From: Kiritimatiellia bacterium
GTDB taxonomy: Bacteria > Verrucomicrobiota > Kiritimatiellia > RFP12 > UBA1067
Assembly: GCA_017454745.1 (NCBI GenBank)
Contig: JAFTCL010000012.1
Coordinates: 62,001 to 126,000, forward strand
Reading direction: 5' to 3'
DNA length: 64,000 bases
The position numbers and the translations under genes are program-made. Numbering within the stretch: position 1 is the first letter of the stretch; each line of letters begins with the position of its first letter. Shown here piece after piece: positions 51,307 to 59,636 of the stretch. The notes under the pieces were generated by a model. It ran no database searches and had not been told where the DNA came from. It saw nothing but the letters and a program-made list of their open reading frames with translations.

Positions 51307-52806
51307 ATGGACTTTCTCTCCGTAACCGAATTACGCGCGATTGACGCCGCCGCCGGGCCGCAGCTCTACACGCTGATGCTCCGGGCGGGGGTGGCGGTAG
51401 CCGCCGCTGCCGCCAGGCTGTCGCGGTTGCGCGGCACCCGGCGCGTGGTTTGCGTGGCGGGGACGGGCAACAACGGCGGTGACGCCAGCGTGGCGGCCCG
51501 GCTGTTGGCTACGGAAGGTTTTTCGGTAAAACTGCTGCTCGCCGCATCGCCGGAACGATTGCGCGGCGACGCGCAACGGGCTTTCGAAGCCGCCCGCGAA
51601 GCCAATGCGGATATCGAAGTTCGCGACTCCGAAGCCGCATGGCAAAGTGCCGCCGCGTTATCGGGCGAAGACATTGTCGAAGGCGTGATTGTGGACGGAC
51701 TGCTCGGTACTGGTTGCGCCGCCGCGCCGCGCGAAGCGGTTATGGAAGCCATCCGCTGGATCAACCGGATGCGCGGCCGGGCATTGGTAGTGTCGGTTGA
51801 CCTGCCTTCCGGCATGAACGGCGACACCGGGGAATGTTCCGGCGAGGCGGTTCGCGCCGATTGGACGGTTACATTGGAAGCCCCGAAGACCGGTTTCCTG
51901 AATCCAACCGCGCCGCCGTTGCTGGGGCATGTGGAAGTGGCCAACCTCACCGGTAAAACACCCGTCGCCGTTGACGCAACGGCAGGTCTGATTGTTCCCG
52001 AACCGGCATTGGAACGCCAATACGACGCGCACAAGGGCGACTTCGGGCGGGTGTTGGTACTGGGCGGGGCGGAATGTTACCCCCACGCCCCGGTTTTGTC
52101 GGCACTGGGCGCACGACTTGGCGGAGCGGGGTTACTCACGCTTGCCGCCCCAGCAGTCTCCCGTACCGCGGCGGGGGCTTGGGTGCCGGAGGCAATGTTC
52201 CGCGAACTACCCGTTTCGGCGGGCGACGGCATCGCCGGCGACGCGCTGGAGCGGAGCGGGTTGGAACTGGACGATTTCCAAGTTGCGGTGGCAGGGCCGG
52301 GATTGACCCGTTCCGCCGACGCAAAAACATTGCTTGAAAAACTGTTGTCGCGTTTTCGCGGAAAACTGCTGCTGGACGCCGATGCGCTGGCGTTGCTTCC
52401 GGAATCGGATTTCGCCGGTTGCAGCGCGGAATTGCTGTTGACCCCGCATCCCGGAGAGGCCGCAAGACTGGCCGGGGTTGAGACGCGGGAGATACAGCGC
52501 GACCGGTTTGGCTGGGCGCGGCGGATTGCAGACCGCTACCGGGCGGTAGTGGCGCTCAAAGGCGCGGGAACCGTAGTGTGCGAACCGGGAGGTCGTCCGC
52601 AAATCAACCTGACCGGCAATCCCGGCATGGCCAGCGGCGGAATGGGCGATCTGCTCTCCGGAGTAATCGCGGCGCAATGGGCGCGAATGCCGGCGTTGGC
52701 GGCAGCCGCCAACGGGGTGGCGCGGCATGGAACCGCCGGCGATTTGGCGGCGCTGAAAAAATTCCGCGGGACGGTGGCGGCCACCGAAGTGGCGAAGTGG
52801 ATTTAA
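51307..52806 (+). CDS. nnr: Bifunctional NAD(P)H-hydrate epimerase/dehydratase
   Basis: The 499-residue protein repairs hydrated NADH and NADPH. The N-terminal epimerase (about 1-215) shows GTGNNGGDASVAARLL, VDGLLGTG and SVDLPSGMNGDTGE. The C-terminal ADP/ATP-dependent dehydratase (about 230-499) shows GDFGRVLVLGG, AGPGLTRS, LLDADAL, LTPHPGEAARL, LKGAGTVV and the ribokinase-like NPGMASGGMGDLLSGV. The length and order match bacterial YjeF fusions. It starts 4 nt after tex. Confidence 0.95.
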   Translation: MDFLSVTELRAIDAAAGPQLYTLMLRAGVAVAAAAARLSRLRGTRRVVCVAGTGNNGGDASVAARLLATEGFSVKLLLAASPERLRGDAQRAFEAAREANADIEVRDSEAAWQSAAALSGEDIVEGVIVDGLLGTGCAAAPREAVMEAIRWINRMRGRALVVSVDLPSGMNGDTGECSGEAVRADWTVTLEAPKTGFLNPTAPPLLGHVEVANLTGKTPVAVDATAGLIVPEPALERQYDAHKGDFGRVLVLGGAECYPHAPVLSALGARLGGAGLLTLAAPAVSRTAAGAWVPEAMFRELPVSAGDGIAGDALERSGLELDDFQVAVAGPGLTRSADAKTLLEKLLSRFRGKLLLDADALALLPESDFAGCSAELLLTPHPGEAARLAGVETREIQRDRFGWARRIADRYRAVVALKGAGTVVCEPGGRPQINLTGNPGMASGGMGDLLSGVIAAQWARMPALAAAANGVARHGTAGDLAALKKFRGTVAATEVAKWI

Positions 52807-52821
52807 GGAACGGGCGGCACA

Positions 52822-55776
52822 ATGGATAAAAAATGGTTTTTCATGGCGATCTTGATTGCGGCCTACGCACACAGCGCCCCGCTGGCATACTGGCGGCTCG
52901 ACGGCGGCCGTTCGCCGGGCGAGGACGCTTACAAAAAATTTGACCTGACGCCGCTCGGCAAAGGGCCCCACCCCTCCTACCGCGCCGCTCAGTGCCTGGT
53001 ACCGGAATCCGAATCGCTGCCCAAAGGTTCGGAACACGCCGCCAACGGCGGTTCGCTGGCTTTTTATTCCGGTGCGCTGGAATCGTCCGCGCTGGGTGTG
53101 GAACTCAACGGAACCGCGCCATTTACCATCGAAGGCTGGTTCCGCATCGGACGTAAAACCGCCGACGGGACACTCACGTTAGCGTCGGTGGAAGCGAATC
53201 GGCAGGTCTGGCGGTTGACCATGGCCATCGCAGGAGGACAAGTTACACCGATGGTGGTGACCGGCTCTAGCGAGACCAAATTTTCACGCTGCGCTTTTGC
53301 CGCCGACTGCTCATGGCATTTCGCCGCGTTAGCATTCGACCACGCCAAATCGGAATGGCGGTTCACGCTGGACAGTCGTGAAACCGAAGCGGCCGTCGCG
53401 GGAGCCCTTCCGGAGACGGCGGAAAAACCGCGTTTCATTCTGGGCGGTTCGGGTAACGGGCCAACCTTCCCGGGCGATTTGGATCTGTGGCGGGTTTCGC
53501 GCGGGGTGACACCGCCCGACCGCCAGCTGTTCACAAAACGGGTCAAACCGCTGGCATGGTGGCCGCTAAACGCCGCCGACGGCAGACTGGAGACCGAAGA
53601 CCGGGCCGGGAAGTTTCCCCTGATGCCCGGAAAGCACGGCGGGGTAAACGCCGTCAGCATCGAACCGGAAAACCTGCCTAACCCCGATTTCCGGTTGGAC
53701 GGCCGCAACGGAAAATTCGTCTGGACCGGATGCGCGGAGATGAACGGCGAACTGGGCAAACGCAGTCTGCTTTGCGCCGAAGGCCTGGGAAAAGCCTGCG
53801 ACTGGAACCGAGGTTTCACGGTGGAAGGTTGGCTGAAAAGGGACGGAGAACCGGACGAACGGCGAGGCTGGTACGTGGTCGGGGCGCGTGACGATGCCAA
53901 CGGATGGTCGCTTTTCCTCAACAAAACGCCGGATGGGCAACTGCGGTTCAGCCTGTACGCCAGCGACGTCTCAGACGGCGGAGATTTCCAGTTCGAAGAA
54001 TTTTTCGGGCAAACCGGCAACCTTGCCGAAAAGTCGGGCTGGATGCATGTGGCGCTGGTTTGCCATCCCGGCATCGGGAACAAAGGCGCGTGGGTGTTAT
54101 ATTTGAACGGCGAGTGGTCGGGTACCATTCCCAACCCCGCCCGGCCCGGACGGCCGCAAAGTTTCCCTGACCTTTATTTGGGCGGGCGGCCGTCGTTTTC
54201 CAACTCCTTCCGAGGCAAAATGCGGGGTTGGCGGGTCGCCGACGGCCCGCTGAACGCCGACGCGCTGCTGTGCATGCCCCCCGACGGAGGACAGCTTCCG
54301 CGCATTGAAACGCAGCCTAGCCACGACTCGCGCGATCTGCGGGGAATGCGCTCGCTCGCACTTCCTGACAATACCAGGAAACTTTCCGTGGCGGCAATGG
54401 ACGACGGGAATACCGTTCTAACACTGACGCGCGTTTCCAACGGCCAAGACAATCTTGAAGCGTATTTGCTGGACACCCGAACAATGGAACTGGACGGGCC
54501 GCATCCGATTGACGATAAAGCGGCTGGCGGGACAATGTTCAAAACTCCCTTTAACCGGCTATACTGCCTTTACAATCGGTTCCCGGACGACACCGGGCCA
54601 ATACCGAGAGACGCCCCGGCACCGGCCAAACTGGCCATGAAATATTCCGACGACGGCGGGAAAAACTGGTCGAAAGACCGAATCGAGGTGCCGTTGCGCG
54701 AAACCGCCATTGACGCGCGGAATCCCCAGAAAGGACAGGGGACCCGGTTCTGGTGCGGGAACCGCCCGTTCTCCGCCGGCAAAGGCCGCGTGTTCTTCCC
54801 GCTTACCAAATTCGGGTCGTGGCCGGCCAACGAAGGCGAAGGCTGGCTACTGGCTGCAGACGGAATGCTTGAGGAACGCAACGCCGGACGGATAAAATTT
54901 TCATTACTGCCCGACGGCCAATCCGGAATCCGCAACCCGGAATTCGGACCCCGCCAAACGGAACACCGGATGGTGCCGCTGGGCGAAACCGGAATACTTT
55001 GCGTATTCCATACCGACGGCAATCCGGGGCAAAGCCTAAGCGCCAACGGCGGGGCGAGCTGGTCGGTGCCGGAACGGATGGTTTGCGGCGCCAAAAACCG
55101 TTATCCATTCCGCTACTGGAACGGAACGCCGTGGGTATTCACGCACAACGGCAAGGTTTGGGCGGTGTATCCGGATCTGGCGGTTGACGTAGCCAATCGC
55201 GGACACCTTTTCGCGGCAAGCTGCACGGCGGGAGGCGGAGAAACGGCGGAATGGTCCACGCCGGCGTTGGCGTTGCACTCCGGCGGGTCGGGGGAGTTTG
55301 TTACATGGATGGAATGGGTCGACGGCACCGAACCGGTACTGGCGGCAACCACCAATTGCGGCGAACTGCGGCTGATCCCGGCATCCGCCATTTTAGAGGC
55401 GGGAAAAAACGGGGGCGGGATAACGCCAGAAATCCGTAAATTCCGGCTTGAAGTGCAGGACTGGTCGCAAGTCCACGAAGGTGAGGTGCTGTTGTCAACC
55501 ATGGACGGGCGGCGCGGTTACCGCATTTCACGTATGGTGTCGCGCCGCAACGACCTAGTGGTGCGGTTCGAGCTGTTCGACGGCGAAAAATCATTCTCAT
55601 GGGACACGGAATCCGGTCTGCTACCCACCGCCGGAAAGGCGGTCTTGGAATTCCGGGTGGACTACGCTGCACGATGGGTGGGGGTGCTGGCAAGCGATCT
55701 GAACTCAAGCGACAAGGAATTAAGCCTGCGCGGCTGGTCGGCACTGCCGGAGCTGGACGGGATTCCTGGCGATTAA
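52822..55776 (+). CDS. Secreted protein with two LamG-like domains and a sialidase-like propeller
   Basis: The 984-residue protein has a signal peptide (MDKKWFFMAILIAAYAHSA). Two concanavalin-type LamG-like domains follow: about 20-230 (LAYWRLDGG, PFTIEGWFRIG, GDLDLWRVSRG) and about 240-490 (LAWWPLNAADG, FTVEGWLKRDG, MRGWRVADGPLNADALL). From about residue 510 the sequence has Asp-box-like sites (SDDGGKNWS, SANGGASWS) and SKDRIEV, as in BNR sialidase-type propellers. The last 110 residues form another beta domain. It likely binds or trims glycans outside the cell. It sits 15 nt after the nnr gene and 12 nt before queD, an unexpected place for an exported protein. Confidence 0.8.
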   Translation: MDKKWFFMAILIAAYAHSAPLAYWRLDGGRSPGEDAYKKFDLTPLGKGPHPSYRAAQCLVPESESLPKGSEHAANGGSLAFYSGALESSALGVELNGTAPFTIEGWFRIGRKTADGTLTLASVEANRQVWRLTMAIAGGQVTPMVVTGSSETKFSRCAFAADCSWHFAALAFDHAKSEWRFTLDSRETEAAVAGALPETAEKPRFILGGSGNGPTFPGDLDLWRVSRGVTPPDRQLFTKRVKPLAWWPLNAADGRLETEDRAGKFPLMPGKHGGVNAVSIEPENLPNPDFRLDGRNGKFVWTGCAEMNGELGKRSLLCAEGLGKACDWNRGFTVEGWLKRDGEPDERRGWYVVGARDDANGWSLFLNKTPDGQLRFSLYASDVSDGGDFQFEEFFGQTGNLAEKSGWMHVALVCHPGIGNKGAWVLYLNGEWSGTIPNPARPGRPQSFPDLYLGGRPSFSNSFRGKMRGWRVADGPLNADALLCMPPDGGQLPRIETQPSHDSRDLRGMRSLALPDNTRKLSVAAMDDGNTVLTLTRVSNGQDNLEAYLLDTRTMELDGPHPIDDKAAGGTMFKTPFNRLYCLYNRFPDDTGPIPRDAPAPAKLAMKYSDDGGKNWSKDRIEVPLRETAIDARNPQKGQGTRFWCGNRPFSAGKGRVFFPLTKFGSWPANEGEGWLLAADGMLEERNAGRIKFSLLPDGQSGIRNPEFGPRQTEHRMVPLGETGILCVFHTDGNPGQSLSANGGASWSVPERMVCGAKNRYPFRYWNGTPWVFTHNGKVWAVYPDLAVDVANRGHLFAASCTAGGGETAEWSTPALALHSGGSGEFVTWMEWVDGTEPVLAATTNCGELRLIPASAILEAGKNGGGITPEIRKFRLEVQDWSQVHEGEVLLSTMDGRRGYRISRMVSRRNDLVVRFELFDGEKSFSWDTESGLLPTAGKAVLEFRVDYAARWVGVLASDLNSSDKELSLRGWSALPELDGIPGD

Positions 55777-55788
55777 CGACTGGAGGCA

Positions 55789-56211
55789 ATGATGTTAACG
55801 GTTTTCAAGGAATGCCGGTTTGACGCAGCGCACGTGCTCACCAACCATGCGGGACAGTGTAAAAACCTGCACGGACACACCTACCGGGTAATCGTGGAGG
55901 TATCGCAACGGGTAAGCGAATCCGAAGACATGGTCATCGATTTCAAGGATTTAAAGCGTTTGATCGAAGAACTCATCCTATCCCGGTTCGACCATGCTTT
56001 TATATTTAATAAGCAAAGCAACAGCGAACGGGAAATCGCCGAAGTCATCAACCGCCACGGTATGAAAAGCGTCGGGTTGCCGTTCCGTTCCACGGCGGAA
56101 AATCTGGCGCGTTACTTCTTCCTCCAACTCTCCGACCGGGTGGCGGTGTCGGCGGTAAAGGTGTACGAAACCCCGGATTCCTGCGCCGAATACCGTAAGG
56201 ATCAGCCGTGA
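55789..56211 (+). CDS. queD: 6-carboxy-5,6,7,8-tetrahydropterin synthase
   Basis: This enzyme converts dihydroneopterin triphosphate to carboxytetrahydropterin in the queuosine/7-deazaguanine pathway. It has 140 residues. The zinc histidines are His15 (FDAAHVL), His28 and His30 (LHGHTY), and the catalytic Cys24 is in QCKNLHGH. A second ATG directly after the first has better spacing from GGAGG and may be the true start. Its stop overlaps the GTG of queE by 4 nt, so two consecutive pathway steps are coupled. Confidence 0.93.
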   Translation: MMLTVFKECRFDAAHVLTNHAGQCKNLHGHTYRVIVEVSQRVSESEDMVIDFKDLKRLIEELILSRFDHAFIFNKQSNSEREIAEVINRHGMKSVGLPFRSTAENLARYFFLQLSDRVAVSAVKVYETPDSCAEYRKDQP

Positions 56212-56834
56212 ACCTGCCGGTGGTAGAGATTTTCCGCTCCATGCAAGGCGAGGGCGCCAACACCGGGAAACCTGTGGTGTTTGTCCGGCTGGGGCGCTGC
56301 AATCTTGCCTGCCCGTGGTGCGACACCGATTTCAGCGCGACCCGCCCGATGCCGTCCGAAGCGATTGCCGACGCGGTGGACGAATGTTCCGACGGAGTAC
56401 GGGCGGTGGTAGTCACCGGCGGGGAACCGACCGTACACCCCGGTTTGCCGGAGTTGCTGCGGGAACTAAAAGACCGGGGATACTGGCTGGCATTGGAAAC
56501 CAACGGCGTCAACGCGCCCGACACCGAATCGTCAAAGTTGCTTGATTACATGGCGGTATCGCCAAAAGCCATGTACGCCGAACTTTACGATGATGAAAAA
56601 ATGGCTACCAAAGCCGACGAGGTGCGCATTGTCGCGGACGGCGATACCGAAGATTTTTGCGCGGATATGCGTTCCAGAATCTCCGCGCGGCACTACTTCA
56701 TTTCCCCTTGCGAGCGCGACGGAGTTATGGATGTCGCTACGGCGGTCACGCTGCTCGGAAGATTAAACTCCAGCCAACGCGCCAACCCGTGGCTGCTTTC
56801 CCTCCAGACCCACAAACTTGCCGGGTTCCGTTAG
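56208..56834 (+). CDS. queE: 7-carboxy-7-deazaguanine synthase (radical SAM)
   Basis: The 208-residue radical SAM enzyme makes the deazaguanine ring from the QueD product. The cluster motif is CxxxCxxC, Cys31, Cys35 and Cys38 in RCNLACPWCDT. EIFRSMQGEG at the N-terminus and VVTGGEPTVHPGL are typical. The start is GTG within the queD stop. QueC and QueF are not in the window. The 239 nt that follow hold only a weak CACAG-CGCA-CTGTG dyad (56896-56909). Confidence 0.94.
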   Translation: MNLPVVEIFRSMQGEGANTGKPVVFVRLGRCNLACPWCDTDFSATRPMPSEAIADAVDECSDGVRAVVVTGGEPTVHPGLPELLRELKDRGYWLALETNGVNAPDTESSKLLDYMAVSPKAMYAELYDDEKMATKADEVRIVADGDTEDFCADMRSRISARHYFISPCERDGVMDVATAVTLLGRLNSSQRANPWLLSLQTHKLAGFR

Positions 56835-57073
56835 GCAAGCGCCATCGACTATACGGTCGGAAAACACAACCAACTGCGACTTTCTGTCCACCTGTCACAG
56901 CGCACTGTGTCACACTTATGTAACAAAATGGGACAAAAAGCACTTTTTTAGCCCGAAAACCGCTTTTTTTCAGATAAAAACACAGCTCAAGACGTTTTGG
57001 CACGCAAAAAGCTTAAACAAAAACGTCCCGGCCATTTTAAGGCTGGCCAAAAAAAGAAAGAAAGGAATTTGAC

Positions 57074-58585
57074 ATGAATTGTAAACATGTGGCATTTGTT
57101 AGCGCGCTCTTGTTGGGCGCGACCGCTCCTATGCAAATTGTACAAGCCGCGCCGCTTCTGTTGCGCCGCCCGACTTCATCTACGGAGGGCGCTGGGAAAA
57201 CCGCGGACACGGTGGATTTTCGGCATGGTTTTTCGGCCGTAGCGGAACAAGCAACGCCGGCAGTGGTTTTCATCCAGGTGGAGAAGCAAATACCGGCATC
57301 GGGGAGATACTTTTTCAACAACCCGTTTGACCTGTTCGGCGAAGAGTTTTCGGAACGGTTCTTCGGACGGCGCGGTTACGGAAACCGTCAACGCACGCCC
57401 CTGCCCCGGCAATTCAAGCAGATCGGGCAAGGCAGCGGATTCCTAATCAGCAAGGACGGCTACATCCTGACCAACACCCACGTGGTGGGCGATGTGGACC
57501 GGATAACGGTAAAACTCTCCGACGGCCGGGAGTTCAAAGCCAAACGAATCGGGGCGGATTCGCGTACCGAGATCGCGTTGATCAAGATCGAGTCCGACAA
57601 AGACCTGCCGTACCTCAAGACCGGCGACTCCGACAAACTGAAGACCGGCGAATGGGTAATCGCCATCGGCAACCCATTCGGGCTGAAGGAAACCCTTACG
57701 GTCGGCGTGGTGAGTGCCAAAGGCCGCAGCGGGATGAACATCACGGACTATGAAGACTTCATTCAGACCGACGCGGCGATCAACCCCGGCAACTCCGGCG
57801 GCCCGCTTTTGAACGTGGACGGCGAGGTGGTGGGCATTAACACCGCAATCTACAGCCGCACCGGCGGTTACATGGGGATTGGCTTCGCAGTGCCGATTTC
57901 GATGGCGATCAACATCAAAGACCAGTTGTTGAAGCACGGCAAAGTCACCCGCGGCTACGTCGGCGTGATGTTGAACCCCGACGAGTTGTCTGGCCCGCTC
58001 GCCAAGAGCCTCGGTTATGACGGAAGCGAGGGCGCACTCATTGCGGATGTCGTCGAAAACGGCCCGGCCGACAAGGCTGGAATGAAGTCCGGCGATATCG
58101 TGGTGGAACTTAACGGAAAGAAAATTACGGATAATATGCACTTCCGCAACGAAGTGGCACGGATTATGCCATCAAGTAAAGCGAATGTCACGGTGATCCG
58201 TGACGGCAAGGAAAAGAAGCTGACCATTACGGTGGCATCCTTCCCCGACGAATTGGATAAAGACAGCGAATCCGATGATGATTCTCCGGCCGATATCCTG
58301 GATAAAGTCGGGATGGAAGTTCAGGAGCTTACTTCGGAACTGGCCCGGGAGCTGGAGCTTGAGAAGGTCAAGCACGGCGTGGTGATTGCGGCGGTTCAGC
58401 CGGGCGGAATCGCGGAAGAGGCGGGTTTTAAGGCCGGAATGGTGATCATCGAGGCCGACCGCAACGAGGTGAAGAGCATAGAGGATTTAAAGAAGTGCGC
58501 AGGGAAGGCAAAAGACGGTAGCCTGCTATTGCGGGTAAAAACCCCGCAGGGCACCTTCTTCAAGAGCCTGCCGCTTGAAGACTAA
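57074..58585 (+). CDS. HtrA/DegP-type periplasmic serine protease with Glu at the Asp position
   Basis: The 503-residue protein has a signal peptide (to about residue 26), a trypsin-like domain and two PDZ domains (about 295-385 and 405-500), the DegP layout. His136 (TNTHVV) and Ser241 (NPGNSGGP) are present. The third triad residue is Glu166 in SRTEIALIKI, where DegP has Asp; the spacings of 30 and 75 residues to His and Ser equal those of E. coli DegP. A disordered, Phe-rich LA-loop-like segment (NNPFDLFGEEFSERFFG) precedes the protease core. It should degrade or refold damaged envelope proteins if the Glu variant is active. An AAAGGAA ribosome site precedes the ATG and a strong terminator follows. 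Confidence 0.93.
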   Translation: MNCKHVAFVSALLLGATAPMQIVQAAPLLLRRPTSSTEGAGKTADTVDFRHGFSAVAEQATPAVVFIQVEKQIPASGRYFFNNPFDLFGEEFSERFFGRRGYGNRQRTPLPRQFKQIGQGSGFLISKDGYILTNTHVVGDVDRITVKLSDGREFKAKRIGADSRTEIALIKIESDKDLPYLKTGDSDKLKTGEWVIAIGNPFGLKETLTVGVVSAKGRSGMNITDYEDFIQTDAAINPGNSGGPLLNVDGEVVGINTAIYSRTGGYMGIGFAVPISMAINIKDQLLKHGKVTRGYVGVMLNPDELSGPLAKSLGYDGSEGALIADVVENGPADKAGMKSGDIVVELNGKKITDNMHFRNEVARIMPSSKANVTVIRDGKEKKLTITVASFPDELDKDSESDDDSPADILDKVGMEVQELTSELARELELEKVKHGVVIAAVQPGGIAEEAGFKAGMVIIEADRNEVKSIEDLKKCAGKAKDGSLLLRVKTPQGTFFKSLPLED

Positions 58586-58629
58586 CGCAACTAACCAATG
58601 AACATATAAGACCACTCCTGTCATGCAGC

Positions 58630-58664
58630 AACCGGAGGCTGAGCGATCGGCCTCCGGTTTTTTT
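58630..58664 (+). terminator. Intrinsic terminator after the HtrA gene
   Basis: A 10-bp perfect stem (AACCGGAGGC / GCCTCCGGTT) with a 10-nt loop runs into seven T residues, 45 nt beyond the stop codon. Confidence 0.93.
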
Positions 58665-58841
58665 GTATGCACCGCGCCGGAAATGATGCATACACGAGTA
58701 CGCACAATCTCATAAACTTACCGCCGGGCTGCGCGTCTATAGGCGGGCCAAACGCACAGCTATTCAGGCAGAATCATCCCGACTACGAGAAGATCATGTC
58801 CGCATGCCTCCGTAACCTCTATTCGTGTGATTGAACCGCCT

Positions 58842-59636
58842 TCACCCTTGCGAAAACGCTGCTACGGCTCGAATAAGCGGGACTCGGGATTCTGGGCATC
58901 CGCATCTGGAAGCGCCTCCGGCAGACGGGGAGACCTCGACATCAGCCAGAAGGCGTACCATGTCCACGGCCAACAGTATGAGGAATCCCGTAAGCTCCAC
59001 GCCGGGAAGAACAAGACCGCCGACGGGAAACATCTCATCGCATATATCGATAGCGGCATGGGCAATGATGATAGAGACCAAATCCTCCGTTTTGATGTAG
59101 ATCGCGCCAAATACCAGACCGCCCACAATGGCAGAACCCACCTGAATCGACATATTAATCACACTCAAACTGAAATTTGTCACGTGTACCAATCCGAAAA
59201 AGAGGGCCGATATGAGCAGGATGGACAACGGCTTCTTACCGCTTGCCTTCAGGTTGCGGATGAATATTCCGCGGAAAAGGACCTCTTCAAAGACGGCAGG
59301 TGCCAAACCGAGCACGATCGCATAGACATAATTATCGACAGACCCGCCCTTCGTCAGGAAATAGCGGAAAAGGTTCCATGCGGCAAAAAGTAACGCGGGC
59401 AACATGACAACAAATCCGGAAAACTGCCGCTTCAACTTGAAACTGCGGATAAAGACCAGAAACAGGAGTCCGCCCGCCAGCAACCGGCCAATCGCCGTAC
59501 CGACGACGTCTTCGGTCTTCTCTTCAAGAGGGAACACCACCTGAAAGAGGATAGTAAAAAACACGACAAGAAAAATCGCCGCTATGAATAACACCACCTG
59601 AAAAAGAATGGGGTGTCTGGTACTAAACGTCTTCAT
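58842..59636 (-). CDS. CPBP-family intramembrane metalloprotease
   Basis: The 264-residue protein starts at the ATG after AAGGAGG, which overlaps the stop of the SUMF1 gene (ATGA). It has seven or eight hydrophobic segments. The CPBP/Abi motifs are present: EEVLFRG preceded by LAPAVF, a His in FFGLVHV, and a His in IIIAHAAID. Such proteases cleave within or near the membrane; bacterial members serve bacteriocin immunity, prenyl-protein-like processing or stress signalling. The C-terminal 30 residues (SPSAGGASRCGCPES) are cytoplasm-like and unrelated to the family. Confidence 0.9.
   Translation of the reverse strand: MKTFSTRHPILFQVVLFIAAIFLVVFFTILFQVVFPLEEKTEDVVGTAIGRLLAGGLLFLVFIRSFKLKRQFSGFVVMLPALLFAAWNLFRYFLTKGGSVDNYVYAIVLGLAPAVFEEVLFRGIFIRNLKASGKKPLSILLISALFFGLVHVTNFSLSVINMSIQVGSAIVGGLVFGAIYIKTEDLVSIIIAHAAIDICDEMFPVGGLVLPGVELTGFLILLAVDMVRLLADVEVSPSAGGASRCGCPESRVPLIRAVAAFSQG

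Noticed and set aside
56896..56909. CACAG-CGCA-CTGTG dyad upstream of the HtrA gene as an operator
   Set aside because: A 5-bp dyad is expected by chance at this frequency and no promoter could be placed around it.
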